A stretch of 32,256 nt of DNA from Flavobacterium sp. (GTDB lineage: Bacteria > Bacteroidota > Bacteroidia > Flavobacteriales > Flavobacteriaceae): positions 1 to 32,256 of the forward strand of contig NZ_JASLCE010000002.1 in assembly GCF_030146175.1 (NCBI RefSeq). Direction: 5' to 3'. A program made the translations under genes and the position numbers. The notes below the pieces were generated by a model that was given only the letters and a program-made list of their open reading frames with translations, did not search any database and had not been told where the DNA came from. Positions 16,531-25,030 of the stretch are shown one piece after another; the first letter of the stretch is position 1; every line of letters begins with the position of its first letter.

Positions 16531-16562
16531 AAAAGCCGATGAATTTTCATCGGCTTTTTATT
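16531..16562 (+). terminator. Terminator after the TPR gene
   Basis: The stem AAAAGCCGATGAA / TTCATCGGCTTTT is followed by a T-run and starts about 20 bases after the TPR gene stop. It closes the TonB-PstS-TPR cluster. Confidence 0.9.
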
Positions 16563-16643
16563 TTGTGTTTCGGTCAACTGATAAACTTTAGTTAATTCTG
16601 AATAAGCTTTTTATGTTTTAGAGCGATAAAAACGCAAAATCCG

Positions 16644-16651
16644 TATCTTTG
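16644..16651 (+). promoter_or_regulatory. Promoter -7 element of queE
   Basis: TATCTTTG is an exact TAnnTTTG match ending 19 bases before the queE ATG; a TTTTAG at 16616-16621 could serve at -33. Confidence 0.6.
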
Positions 16652-16670
16652 CAGACTATTTTAGAAAAAA

Positions 16671-17303
16671 ATGCTGAAAAAAGAAATTCAATTAGCGGTA
16701 GAAAAAGGCGAGATGTTGCCTTTAATGGAGGAATTTTACACCATTCAGGGTGAAGGATATCACACCGGAACGGCGGCTTATTTTATCCGAATAGGCGGTT
16801 GTGACGTAGGGTGCCACTGGTGCGATGTAAAAGAAAGCTGGAATGCAGAATTGCATCCGCCAACCGAAACGGATCTGATTGTAGCAAATGCCAAAAAATA
16901 TGCAGAAACCGTTGTGATTACCGGTGGGGAACCGTTAACCTGGAACATGGAGCCGTTAACCGCAAAATTAAAAGCGCAAGATCTTAGAGTTCATATTGAG
17001 ACTTCGGGAGCCTATTCGCTATCCGGAACCTGGGATTGGATTTGTTTGTCTCCAAAAAAGACAAAATTGCCTCAGGAGGATGTATATGCGCAGGCGCATG
17101 AATTAAAGATGATTATTCATAATAAACACGACTTTTTGTTCGCCGAAGAGCAGGCTGCCAAAGTAAACGACAAGGCCATATTATTCCTGCAACCGGAGTG
17201 GAGTAAAAAAGAAGAAATGACCCCTTTGATCGTCGATTATGTTATGAATAATCCAAAATGGAGGGTTTCGCTGCAGACGCATAAATATTTGAATATTCCA
17301 TAA
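16671..17303 (+). CDS. queE: 7-carboxy-7-deazaguanine synthase
   Basis: QueE is a radical SAM enzyme that ring-contracts 6-carboxytetrahydropterin to 7-carboxy-7-deazaguanine, an early step of queuosine synthesis. The protein has 210 residues, normal for the family. The FeS-binding cysteines are Cys44, Cys48 and Cys51 in GGCDVGCHWCDVKESW, a CxxxCxxC motif. The opening EEFYTIQGEGYHTGTAAYFIRIGG is the family's substrate and GEG motif, and VVITGGEPL is the SAM-binding GGE. It has its own promoter. The DUF2059 gene follows 39 bases later and may be read through. Together with queA in this window it indicates queuosine modification of tRNA; queC, queD and queF are not in the window. Confidence 0.96.
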   Translation: MLKKEIQLAVEKGEMLPLMEEFYTIQGEGYHTGTAAYFIRIGGCDVGCHWCDVKESWNAELHPPTETDLIVANAKKYAETVVITGGEPLTWNMEPLTAKLKAQDLRVHIETSGAYSLSGTWDWICLSPKKTKLPQEDVYAQAHELKMIIHNKHDFLFAEEQAAKVNDKAILFLQPEWSKKEEMTPLIVDYVMNNPKWRVSLQTHKYLNIP

Positions 17304-17342
17304 AAAGGATTATATTTATCCTCTATAATTAATTAAAAAACG

Positions 17343-17750
17343 ATGAAAAAAATAGTTTTAACATTTGCCTTGGTACTTGCAGCGCAAATCGGTATGGCAC
17401 AGACTAATGAGGCCTTCAAAAAAGATGTATTAAAGGTAATTGAAGTAACCGGTTCGGCTAGTCAGATGAAATTGGCTAAAGACCAGATTCTGAAAATGAT
17501 TCCAAAAGAAAAGCAAACTGCTTTCCTAGTTGAGTTTGATGCATCTTTACCGTCTTTATACGATAAAATCGCTAAAGTATATATGGAAGAGTATTCTCAT
17601 GACGATATCAAGCAGATCTTGAAATTCTATGAAACACCGGTAGGTAAAAAAATGACTGAAAAAGCAGGTGTAATCGCCGAGAAAAACATGGCTGCTAGTC
17701 AGGAGTGGGGAAGTTCACTACAAGGTATGATGATGAAATACATGCAATAA
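17343..17750 (+). CDS. DUF2059 secreted protein
   Basis: This is a small exported protein of 135 residues. The first 19 or so form a signal peptide (MKKIVLTFALVLAAQIGMAQ). The mature part is all helical and matches DUF2059, with the typical ending FYETPVGKKMTEKAG and a Met-rich tail (GMMMKYMQ). The family is widespread in Bacteroidota and Proteobacteria and has no known activity. It follows queE by 39 bases, with no terminator between them. A good terminator lies after it, shared with the converging methyltransferase gene. Confidence 0.88.
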   Translation: MKKIVLTFALVLAAQIGMAQTNEAFKKDVLKVIEVTGSASQMKLAKDQILKMIPKEKQTAFLVEFDASLPSLYDKIAKVYMEEYSHDDIKQILKFYETPVGKKMTEKAGVIAEKNMAASQEWGSSLQGMMMKYMQ

Positions 17751-17780
17751 TAACGGTATTTTTCATTTCAATATAAAACA

Positions 17781-17809
17781 AAAAGAGCCCATATTCGGGC
17801 TCTTTTTTT
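17781..17809. terminator. Bidirectional terminator between DUF2059 and the methyltransferase
   Basis: The stem AAAAGAGCCC / GGGCTCTTTT has a 6-base loop with A and T flanks on either side, serving both converging genes. Confidence 0.9.
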
Positions 17810-17812
17810 ATG

Positions 17813-18529
17813 TTATAGTTTAAGATGTGTCAATCGGGCGAGATAGTCATAATGTTCGCCTTCTTTGACCAGTTCGCATTGCAAGCCATTGGCATGTGCC
17901 GCATTTTGTAAGGTGTTGTAATCGATATAAACCCAGTCAAAAGCATCCTCTTGTTGGCCTTTATAGCGCACTTGGAAAACCAGTTCTCCATAATATTCCA
18001 TGTTCGACGGGATCCATTTGCCTCCGTCTTCATCTTCGTCAAACATATAAATGATATCGGAACTATCGATCAGGATTTGTCCGTTTGGCGTTAAAAGGGA
18101 CTTTAATTTTTGTAAAAAGCCAGCCACACGATTGAGTTTACCGCATAAACCGGTACCGTTCATCAATAATAAAATAGTGTCGTATTGGATAGTATCCGAT
18201 AATGTCATCACGTCCTGTACCGTTACGTTTTGTAAACCTCTCAACAAACAAGCTTCCACCGCATTTTCGGATATGTCGATTGCTGTAATATCCAATCCTT
18301 TTTCCTGTAAATACAAACTATGACTTCCGGCACCACAACCTACATCCAATATTTTTCCTTTGGCCAATTGTAGTGCTTTTTGTTCAATGCCGGGCATGTC
18401 CTCATAACCGCGGAATAAATAAGCCACAGACATACTGTCGGCTTCTGTCAGCGATGTTTCGGTAATAATATCTTCCGGCGCATTGTTTGTCTGGTAATCC
18501 AGGATGGCTTTTCCAATAAGGTCTTTCAT
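17813..18529 (-). CDS. Class I SAM-dependent methyltransferase
   Basis: This Rossmann-fold methyltransferase has 238 residues. Motif I KILDVGCGAGSHSLYL is at about 59-74 and the acidic end of beta-2 (Asp85 in ITAIDIS) is in place. A motif IV-like DTILLLMNGTGLCG stretch follows near 135-148. A helical N-terminal extension of about 45 residues precedes the fold. It resembles a general small-molecule methyltransferase, but I cannot name the substrate. It stands divergent from the YkgJ gene, with only 47 bases between the start codons, and shares the 17781-17809 terminator at its 3' end. Confidence 0.88.
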   Translation of the reverse strand: MKDLIGKAILDYQTNNAPEDIITETSLTEADSMSVAYLFRGYEDMPGIEQKALQLAKGKILDVGCGAGSHSLYLQEKGLDITAIDISENAVEACLLRGLQNVTVQDVMTLSDTIQYDTILLLMNGTGLCGKLNRVAGFLQKLKSLLTPNGQILIDSSDIIYMFDEDEDGGKWIPSNMEYYGELVFQVRYKGQQEDAFDWVYIDYNTLQNAAHANGLQCELVKEGEHYDYLARLTHLKL

Positions 18530-18576
18530 TATTTAGTTTGTATCTTATAACGGTTATTTGTTTATTTGCCAGGTGA

Positions 18577-19083
18577 ATGATCTCCGATATGGACAATGTT
18601 ATAAAAAATCTACCTAAGCTTGCCAAAGATAAGCATAACGAAAACAAAAAGTATTTCGATAAGCTGAAAAAGAAGCCGCCCAAGAATCTGGATTATGTGA
18701 TGCAGGATTTGCATGATGCCGAATTCCGTAAAACGGATTGTCTGAAATGTGCCAATTGCTGTAAAACGACCGGACCTTTGTTTACGTTGGCCGATGTGGA
18801 ACGGATTGCCAAACACTTTCGATTAAAACCGCAACAGTTTATCGAAAAGTACCTGCGTATTGATGAAGATAACGATTATGTGTTGCAAAGTGTGCCGTGT
18901 ACGTTTCTGGATCAGGAGAATTATTGTATGATTTATGATGTCCGACCAAAAGCATGTCGGGAGTTTCCGCATACGGATCGAAAAAAATTCCAGCAAATCA
19001 CCAATCTGACATTAAAAAATGTGGCTATTTGTCCGGCTGCTTATAATATAGTGGAGGAAATGAAAAAAAAGCTACCTTTATAA
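18577..19083 (+). CDS. YkgJ-type cysteine-cluster protein
   Basis: This 168-residue protein belongs to the YkgJ/CxxCxxCC zinc- or iron-binding family. The cysteines are Cys55, Cys58, Cys61, Cys62 (CLKCANCC), then Cys108, Cys117, Cys127 and Cys152. They fit the pattern CxxCxxCC...PC...C.IY..RP..CR.FP. The family may carry an FeS cluster or zinc; no reaction is established for most members. The N-terminal 50 residues are charged and helical. An ATG at 18589 is an alternative start. The following gene begins one base after its stop, so the two are translationally linked. Confidence 0.88.
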   Translation: MISDMDNVIKNLPKLAKDKHNENKKYFDKLKKKPPKNLDYVMQDLHDAEFRKTDCLKCANCCKTTGPLFTLADVERIAKHFRLKPQQFIEKYLRIDEDNDYVLQSVPCTFLDQENYCMIYDVRPKACREFPHTDRKKFQQITNLTLKNVAICPAAYNIVEEMKKKLPL

Positions 19084-19084
19084 A

Positions 19085-19492
19085 ATGAACGTCTACCAAT
19101 CGAAAATAGATTCCGGAGTGATACTGATATTAAGTATGGGACTCCTTATTCCCGGCATGGTTTTTATTTCAAAAGGAGCATGGCCCGGTTTGTTGATAAT
19201 TTTGCTGGTCGCTATTTTTATAGCTTATCTGATGCGTCAGACCAAATATACCATCACGGATACGACTTTAGTGGTACGATCGGGATTTTTGGTACATATA
19301 AAAATTGCGATTTCCGATATTGTTTCGGTATCTAAAACCGATAGTATACTGAGTGCACCGGCAAATTCGATAACCGATCGTATCGAAATTAAATATCAGG
19401 GCAAGAAAAGTGTGATCATTTCACCAAAGGAAAGAGATGCTTTTCTAAATCAGTTACTGAAAATTAACCCGAATATCCAGGTTGTACTTTAA
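19085..19492 (+). CDS. PH-domain membrane protein
   Basis: This 135-residue protein has two N-terminal membrane helices (about residues 10-28 and 33-50). A bacterial PH-like domain follows, with the typical YTITDTTLVVRSGFLVHIKIAISDIVSVSKT stretch and a C-terminal amphipathic helix. It resembles the YyaB/bPH_4 type of PH proteins, whose function is unknown. It starts one base after the YkgJ gene. Its stop lies 18 bases from the end of the converging LytTR regulator gene, and I see no hairpin terminator between them. Confidence 0.83.
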   Translation: MNVYQSKIDSGVILILSMGLLIPGMVFISKGAWPGLLIILLVAIFIAYLMRQTKYTITDTTLVVRSGFLVHIKIAISDIVSVSKTDSILSAPANSITDRIEIKYQGKKSVIISPKERDAFLNQLLKINPNIQVVL

Positions 19493-19510
19493 TTGGAGTA
19501 GTATTCATCT

Positions 19511-20275
19511 TTATTGATCCAACCACTTTTTAAAAGCATTGATTTCGTTTTTGCTAACCAATATCGGAGCACTGTCTTTGATGGTCGTATCGACCACAAT
19601 TTCCACTTTTTGACTGGAATGACGGATTACTTCTTTAATCGCCGAACGGTGTAAGATATATTTCCGGTTTACTTTAAAGAAAAACTCCGGATTTAATTTG
19701 CCGATAACATCTTTGATCGTATCATCATATAAAAAACTAGCTCCGTTTGTTGTAAAGATAAACAGGTGTTTCCCAGAACCCATAAACGAACTGATATCGG
19801 AATCGTTGATCGAAATAAAGCGATAACCGTGATTTACCAGAAAGCGTTTTTGATACGGATCGGTACTTTTATCCTCGATAGTTGCCAACGATTGTACTGT
19901 TTGGTTGATATCGAAAGCACTTTTTATTTTTTTGTATTTGGAAAGCGCTTCCAGTAATTCTTCCTCTTCAAAAGGTTTAAGGAGATAGTCGATCGTAAAA
20001 TGTTTAAACACTTTGATTGCATAGGCATCATAAGCGGTAACGAAAATGATCGGGCTGGAAATGGAAATCGTCTCAAAGATGTCAAGACTTTTACCGTCGC
20101 CTAAATGGATATCCATAAAGACAAGGTCAACGGTGTTTTCCTTAAAAAAAGCAATGGCCTCTTTTACGGAGGGGAGAATAGTAATGTCTGATATCGAAAG
20201 GAGCTCCTGTCGTTCTAAAATGGCTTTCAGATAACCGGAGGCAAGGTGTTCATCCTCAACAATAGCAATCTTCAT
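19511..20275 (-). CDS. LytTR-family response regulator
   Basis: This is a DNA-binding response regulator (254 residues). The receiver domain (1-115) keeps the acidic pair Glu7-Asp8, phospho-acceptor Asp55 (VFMDIHL), Thr80 and Lys100. A linker of about 30 residues follows. The C-terminal LytTR domain runs from about 140 to 250, with KRFLVNHGYRFISINDSDI, HLFIFTTNGASF and FFKVNRKYILHRSAIKEV, all typical of LytTR. Such proteins bind direct repeats about 21-22 bp apart and are usually paired with LytS-type kinases. The likely partner is the kinase at 27725-29284, separated from this gene by the SusD, SusC and protease genes. A terminator at 20297-20326 lies upstream of this gene, so it probably has its own promoter, which I could not pinpoint. 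Confidence 0.92.
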   Translation of the reverse strand: MKIAIVEDEHLASGYLKAILERQELLSISDITILPSVKEAIAFFKENTVDLVFMDIHLGDGKSLDIFETISISSPIIFVTAYDAYAIKVFKHFTIDYLLKPFEEEELLEALSKYKKIKSAFDINQTVQSLATIEDKSTDPYQKRFLVNHGYRFISINDSDISSFMGSGKHLFIFTTNGASFLYDDTIKDVIGKLNPEFFFKVNRKYILHRSAIKEVIRHSSQKVEIVVDTTIKDSAPILVSKNEINAFKKWLDQ

Positions 20276-20296
20276 TTTACTTTTTTATGTAAAAGT

Positions 20297-20326
20297 AAAA
20301 AAAAGTCCCGGTTTATTGCCGGGACC
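20297..20326 (-). terminator. Terminator of the protease-SusC-SusD operon
   Basis: On the minus strand a GTCCCGG / CCGGGAC stem with a 7-base loop is followed by a run of eight T. It lies just after the SusD stop and isolates the response regulator gene from the operon above it. Confidence 0.88.
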
Positions 20327-20334
20327 TCTTGAAA

Positions 20335-21654
20335 TTATAAATTCGGATTATTTAACTGTGCGTTTTTCGGATACGGAATAGTATACCTTGGATCGTTTTG
20401 AATTAGGGTATAATTCTCTCCATCCAGCTGGTGTACAATCTGTTTTTGGTTTACTCTTCGAAGGTCGAACCATCTGTGACCTTCAACGGTAAATTCCCGT
20501 CTTCTTTCTTCATACAGGAAGCTGGTAAAAGCATCTGCTGCCATCGCATTAACCTGTGTTTCTAATGGCGTATAAGCAGCTGGTGTATAACGTTTCTGTG
20601 CCAATGTCAGTAGGGTTGCTTTCGCTTGTGACAAATCGCCTGATTTTACAAGTGCTTCCGCTTTGATTAGATAAAGTTCCGCAGTTCTGAAGGTACATTT
20701 CTGTTCTTGTTCACCACCTTTAAGGAATCGGAAACGACTGCCTGATGCCTGAAAATATAACGGGAAACGTAAATCACCAGTTTGATTAAAAGCTCCGATC
20801 AAATCGGCTGATGCAAATGAGGCATTTTTTAGCGAGTTGATAAAATCATCTTCCAAAGCCATAACCGATTCAACGGTGTTGTATTTGTTCGGAAGCGTGC
20901 TGGTTGTATTCAAATCAACCAACTGGTTTTTATAAGTTAGTGCCGTATTGGCCGCATCCAAAGCATTTTGCCATTCGTTACGATACAAACGCACGCGTGC
21001 TTCCAAAGCATAGATAGCCGCTTTCGAAAAACGATAGTTTAAACCAGTAGTTTGTGTCGACTGATTTAATAAACCTTTCGCCTGATCAATGTCATATAAA
21101 ATCTGATTGTAGATATTTGCTACGCTTTCCGGAATAAAATCCTGTTCAAGGTCTACCTGTAATGCCAACGGAACGCCGCGATCGGAACCCGATGTGGCTA
21201 CATTATACGGTTTGCTAAAAAGGTTTACCAGATCAAAATAGGTAAGGGCTCTTAAAGCATGGGCTTCTCCTAATAGTTGATTTTTTTCATCGGATGCCGG
21301 AATTTTAGAACTACCATCGTTGATAACAACATTGGTATAGAAAACAGCATTATACAATTGTCCCCATTGGAAACCTGTCGTAGCCGGATCGGGATTCGCA
21401 TCTTTCCAGATATAAATATCTTTGATATACGTTAACTGATCGTCAAACTCGTTTAAGCTCAATTCGTCACCACGTAAAGTCGTCAGTGATTTGTGTTGTG
21501 GGTATACACCGTAAGCACGAGTCATAACCGCTCTGAAATCCTGAAGTGTTTCCGGAATTACTTTTCCTTCCGGCTTTATATCCAGATAATCATCACAACC
21601 CGTCATTCCGATTGCCGCTACAGCCAGAATGATATATTTTGATAGTTTTTTCAT
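20335..21654 (-). CDS. SusD/RagB family outer-membrane lipoprotein
   Basis: This is the surface substrate-binding partner of SusC (439 residues). The lipoprotein signal ends in MTGCDDYLDIKPEGKV with acceptor Cys20, the classic SusD start. The helical TPR-like core shows typical stretches such as LLGEAHALRALTYFDLVNLFSKPYN and AIYALEARVRLYRNEWQNAL. The C-terminal FLYEERRREFTVEGHRWFDLRR is a SusD hallmark. It is a little shorter than many SusD proteins (about 500-600). It forms an operon with SusC (10-base gap) and the metalloprotease. The pair imports ligands across the outer membrane; peptide cargo is suggested only by the neighbouring protease. Confidence 0.95.
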   Translation of the reverse strand: MKKLSKYIILAVAAIGMTGCDDYLDIKPEGKVIPETLQDFRAVMTRAYGVYPQHKSLTTLRGDELSLNEFDDQLTYIKDIYIWKDANPDPATTGFQWGQLYNAVFYTNVVINDGSSKIPASDEKNQLLGEAHALRALTYFDLVNLFSKPYNVATSGSDRGVPLALQVDLEQDFIPESVANIYNQILYDIDQAKGLLNQSTQTTGLNYRFSKAAIYALEARVRLYRNEWQNALDAANTALTYKNQLVDLNTTSTLPNKYNTVESVMALEDDFINSLKNASFASADLIGAFNQTGDLRFPLYFQASGSRFRFLKGGEQEQKCTFRTAELYLIKAEALVKSGDLSQAKATLLTLAQKRYTPAAYTPLETQVNAMAADAFTSFLYEERRREFTVEGHRWFDLRRVNQKQIVHQLDGENYTLIQNDPRYTIPYPKNAQLNNPNL

Positions 21655-21664
21655 GATCTTAATT

Positions 21665-24600
21665 TTAAAAAGTTACGTTTAACCCTAATGTTACCGATCT
21701 AGGGATAGGTTGTGCATAGATGTTACCAAATGTTTCCGGATCGAAATAACCTTTGTAGTCCGAACTGATTACAAACAGGTTTCTTCCTTCTACACTAAAA
21801 CGTATATTCTGAATATTCATTTTATCCGTAACCGTTTTTGGTAGTGAATACCCCAAACGGATACTGCTGATTCGCATATAACTCATTTCTTCCACCCAGG
21901 TATCCAATAACGCGTACGTGTTTACCGGATTACCGCTTGAAAACCATTGGTAAGCCATCCAGGAGTTATCGGTAAACGGATCTCCTTTTCCAACGATTCC
22001 CGGTAAATTCGAACCAGTATTGGTTGGTGACCAGGCATTCAGGATATCAGTAGTATAGTTCTGGCCTCTGTCAACCTGTGTTCCGTTGTATGGAGGTGTT
22101 TTTACTACCGTTTGTTTTAAGTTAAATGCCGCCGAAACCGTTAAATCAAAGTTTTTAATTTTAAACGTGTTGATTAAACCTCCGGTATATTTTGGATCAC
22201 GATCACCCACATAGGAAAATAAACTTCTGAATTTATCTGCATTCTCGGTTAAACGGGATTGCGCTAATTCACCTGGTATAATATCGGCATACGGATCGTA
22301 TAACTGGAAGAACTCTACAGCACTCACCACTTGCCCGTCGCTACCTACAAACTGAGGATAACCATTGGCGTCGATTCCTGCGGTTTTCAAGGCGAATACG
22401 GCATTCACCGGGTAACCTTCACCGGATGGTAAGTAACTATTGGCACGTACTTGGATACGGTCGATATTACTTTTGTTGTGCGCTAAATTGAAATTGGTCG
22501 TCCATTTGAAATTCTGGTTGTCAATATTTTTTGTGGTTAATGAGATCTCATAACCTTTATTGGTAACCTGAGCCCAGTTCATATTGGTATATTCGAAACC
22601 GCTTTCAAGTGGTAAAGCACGTACTCCTAAAAGGTCGGTACTCTTACGTCCATACAGATCGGCGGCTACGCTAATACGGTTTTTCAATACGCCTAAATCG
22701 AAACCAACGTTTACGTTTTCGGTTTTTTCCCAACGTAATTTACTGTTTGGCGGACTCGTTACTACAATAGTTTGTTCCGTTTGTCCCGGAAGAATACTCA
22801 CATTTCCGTAGTTTCCTACTACAAATGGCGAGGTGTTTTTGTCGATATTTCCTTGTAGACCATAAGAACCTCTAAAACGAAGGTTGCTGATCGTCGGAAC
22901 ATTGTCTTTCAGGAAGCTTTCTTCTGAAGCCAACCATGATCCCGAAATAGACCATAATGGTAAATATTTATATTTCGGATCTACACCAAACAAGTCGGAA
23001 CCATCATAACGTACACTTCCGAAAACAGTATATTTTCTGTCGTAGGTATAGGATGCCGTAGCATAAAACGATGCAAAGGCATTTTCGTTGTGGCTTCTAC
23101 CATACGTTTTGTATTGCGCTTCATCCGCTGTTGACTGATCCGGGAACAGGATTTGTGATGTTGTTCCGGTTTGGCGGTTGTAACCATAACCTCTTGAATA
23201 AATACTCGTATTGTATGTTCTTCGTAATTCGTTACCTACTAAAAGATCCAACTCGTGTTTCTCACCAAGTATCTTATTATAGGTCAATTGGGTTTTGATG
23301 TTATACTGGAAAAAATCGGTATCCCAATTCTGGATGATTCCACCATCCGGAAGGAAATAATAAAAGCCTCCGTTTTTATAACGTCTGGTTTTTTCGCGTT
23401 CCTTACGGGTGAAATACGTTTCCTTACCCGCATATTTTTCGGTGTCGGAATTGTCCATTTGCAAACCGATTTGAGAAGTTAACTTTAAATCGTTGGTTAC
23501 CTTGTATTCCAAATCGAAAATCGCTTTTAAGGCTCTGGTTTTTAACTGATAAGAAGTGTTGTTGCGCTCCTCCAAAAAGTTAAACGGTACATAACGATCC
23601 GAATAACCCTGAATATCTTTGTCGTAAACATAATTACCCTCGGCATCCAATGGTGACAAATACGGGTTGGCATTTCTTGAATAATTTCCCGGATTGGTAA
23701 AAGCATCCGTATCGGAAATATACGAGGTGTTTTTACTCTGCGTTCCGAAAAGACCAACACCTACTTTTAATTTGTCCGATATTTCATAGTTGTTTTTTAA
23801 TGTAATGTTATAACGTTCGAATCCGGTTCCGATAGTGGCTCCTTTTTCGTCGTAATAGCCTAATGAAAAATAGTAATCCGATTTTTCACCACCACCAGAC
23901 AAGCTCAATCCATATTGTTGGTTCACAGCTGTACGGTATAATAAATCACCCCAGTTGGTTTGGTTTGCACGTAACGCATTGATCGCCTGCTGTGTTCCAG
24001 GTGTCAGTGCCGAAAAACCACCGGTACGATAAGCGCCTAACTCACCACTGGTGTTCAAGATACGTGAAATAGCACCTTTATCATCGCGGTATGTTAATTC
24101 CGGACGACTAGCCAGACCTAATTCAAAATCAACTTTTTGGTTGGCATCCATCAGGTTTAACTTTGAAAAATCGGGCTTTTGTGTTACGAATGTATTGGCA
24201 GTAAAATTAACAGCCATACGCCCTTTTCTACCTTTTTTGGTTGTAATTACAATTACTCCGTTAGCAGCTCGCGCTCCATATATAGCGGTAGCGGCAGCAT
24301 CTTTTAAGATAGTAATGTCTTTAATATCATCCGGATTTAAACCGGCAATTGAAAAATTATTTAGTTGATCAATATTCTCTTTGTCATTAAATTTTGGAGC
24401 ATCATTTCCTTCTAATGGAAGTCCGTCCAATACCCATAGCGGATCCTGAGGACCGGATAGTGAAGCCGTTCCTCTGATTCGGATTTTTGCAGCGCCTCCC
24501 GGTGCTCCGTTACCCGGTGCTACAGCCACACCCGCAACCTGACCTATTAAAAGTTGGTCGACGCTGGCTACACCGGCTTGTTGGATATTTTCCATGTCTA

Positions 24601-25015
24601 CTTTTACCAAAGCAGAGGTTAGTTTACGCTTTTCAATTTTTTGATAACCGGTTACAACTACTTCCTGTAATTGATTCAAATCGGACTTCAGATTAACAGT
24701 ATAGTGGCTTTGTGAAGTCAAATCGATCAGGTAGGATTCATAACCTATAAAACTAACGCGCAGGCTTTTTACATCTTTAGTAATTTCCAGTTTAAAATTA
24801 CCATCCATGTCAGTTACCGTACCGACACCGGTACTTTCAATAATTCCGCTTTGACCGGTTTTGGTGGCTATCGATTTATTTTCTACATAAATCGAAACGC
24901 CAGGCATAGGTAACCTGTCCTGTGCATCGATTACCTTTCCTGTAATCGTCCTGCTCTCTTGAGAATATCCTGCAAGGGAGAGGAGGAGTGTCATTAAAAT
25001 TAATAGTCTTTTCAT
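21665..25015 (-). CDS. SusC/RagA family TonB-linked outer-membrane transporter
   Basis: This 1116-residue protein is a TonB-dependent beta-barrel that forms a lidded complex with SusD. After the signal peptide (about 1-18) there is a carboxypeptidase-regulatory-like domain (about 22-110), then the plug starting EVVVTGYQKIEKRKLTSALVKV. The plug has the SusC signatures QLLIGQVAGVAV, IRIRGTASLSGPQDPLWVLDGLPL and ILKDAAATAIYGARAANGVIVITTKKG. The rest is the barrel, ending in a C-terminal aromatic residue (LNVTF). The regulatory-like domain holds an extra segment of roughly 18 residues (KTGQSGIIESTGVGT) between its strands. Upstream is the metalloprotease (15-base gap), downstream SusD. Energy would come from TonB, for which a cluster lies about 8 kb away. 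Confidence 0.96.
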   Translation of the reverse strand: MKRLLILMTLLLSLAGYSQESRTITGKVIDAQDRLPMPGVSIYVENKSIATKTGQSGIIESTGVGTVTDMDGNFKLEITKDVKSLRVSFIGYESYLIDLTSQSHYTVNLKSDLNQLQEVVVTGYQKIEKRKLTSALVKVDMENIQQAGVASVDQLLIGQVAGVAVAPGNGAPGGAAKIRIRGTASLSGPQDPLWVLDGLPLEGNDAPKFNDKENIDQLNNFSIAGLNPDDIKDITILKDAAATAIYGARAANGVIVITTKKGRKGRMAVNFTANTFVTQKPDFSKLNLMDANQKVDFELGLASRPELTYRDDKGAISRILNTSGELGAYRTGGFSALTPGTQQAINALRANQTNWGDLLYRTAVNQQYGLSLSGGGEKSDYYFSLGYYDEKGATIGTGFERYNITLKNNYEISDKLKVGVGLFGTQSKNTSYISDTDAFTNPGNYSRNANPYLSPLDAEGNYVYDKDIQGYSDRYVPFNFLEERNNTSYQLKTRALKAIFDLEYKVTNDLKLTSQIGLQMDNSDTEKYAGKETYFTRKEREKTRRYKNGGFYYFLPDGGIIQNWDTDFFQYNIKTQLTYNKILGEKHELDLLVGNELRRTYNTSIYSRGYGYNRQTGTTSQILFPDQSTADEAQYKTYGRSHNENAFASFYATASYTYDRKYTVFGSVRYDGSDLFGVDPKYKYLPLWSISGSWLASEESFLKDNVPTISNLRFRGSYGLQGNIDKNTSPFVVGNYGNVSILPGQTEQTIVVTSPPNSKLRWEKTENVNVGFDLGVLKNRISVAADLYGRKSTDLLGVRALPLESGFEYTNMNWAQVTNKGYEISLTTKNIDNQNFKWTTNFNLAHNKSNIDRIQVRANSYLPSGEGYPVNAVFALKTAGIDANGYPQFVGSDGQVVSAVEFFQLYDPYADIIPGELAQSRLTENADKFRSLFSYVGDRDPKYTGGLINTFKIKNFDLTVSAAFNLKQTVVKTPPYNGTQVDRGQNYTTDILNAWSPTNTGSNLPGIVGKGDPFTDNSWMAYQWFSSGNPVNTYALLDTWVEEMSYMRISSIRLGYSLPKTVTDKMNIQNIRFSVEGRNLFVISSDYKGYFDPETFGNIYAQPIPRSVTLGLNVTF

Positions 25016-25030
25016 TTCTTGATTTGTTAG

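Noticed and set aside
22584..24696. Several open frames antisense to the susC-like gene
   Set aside because: They lie opposite a clear conserved gene, lack family features and are explained by its codon composition.
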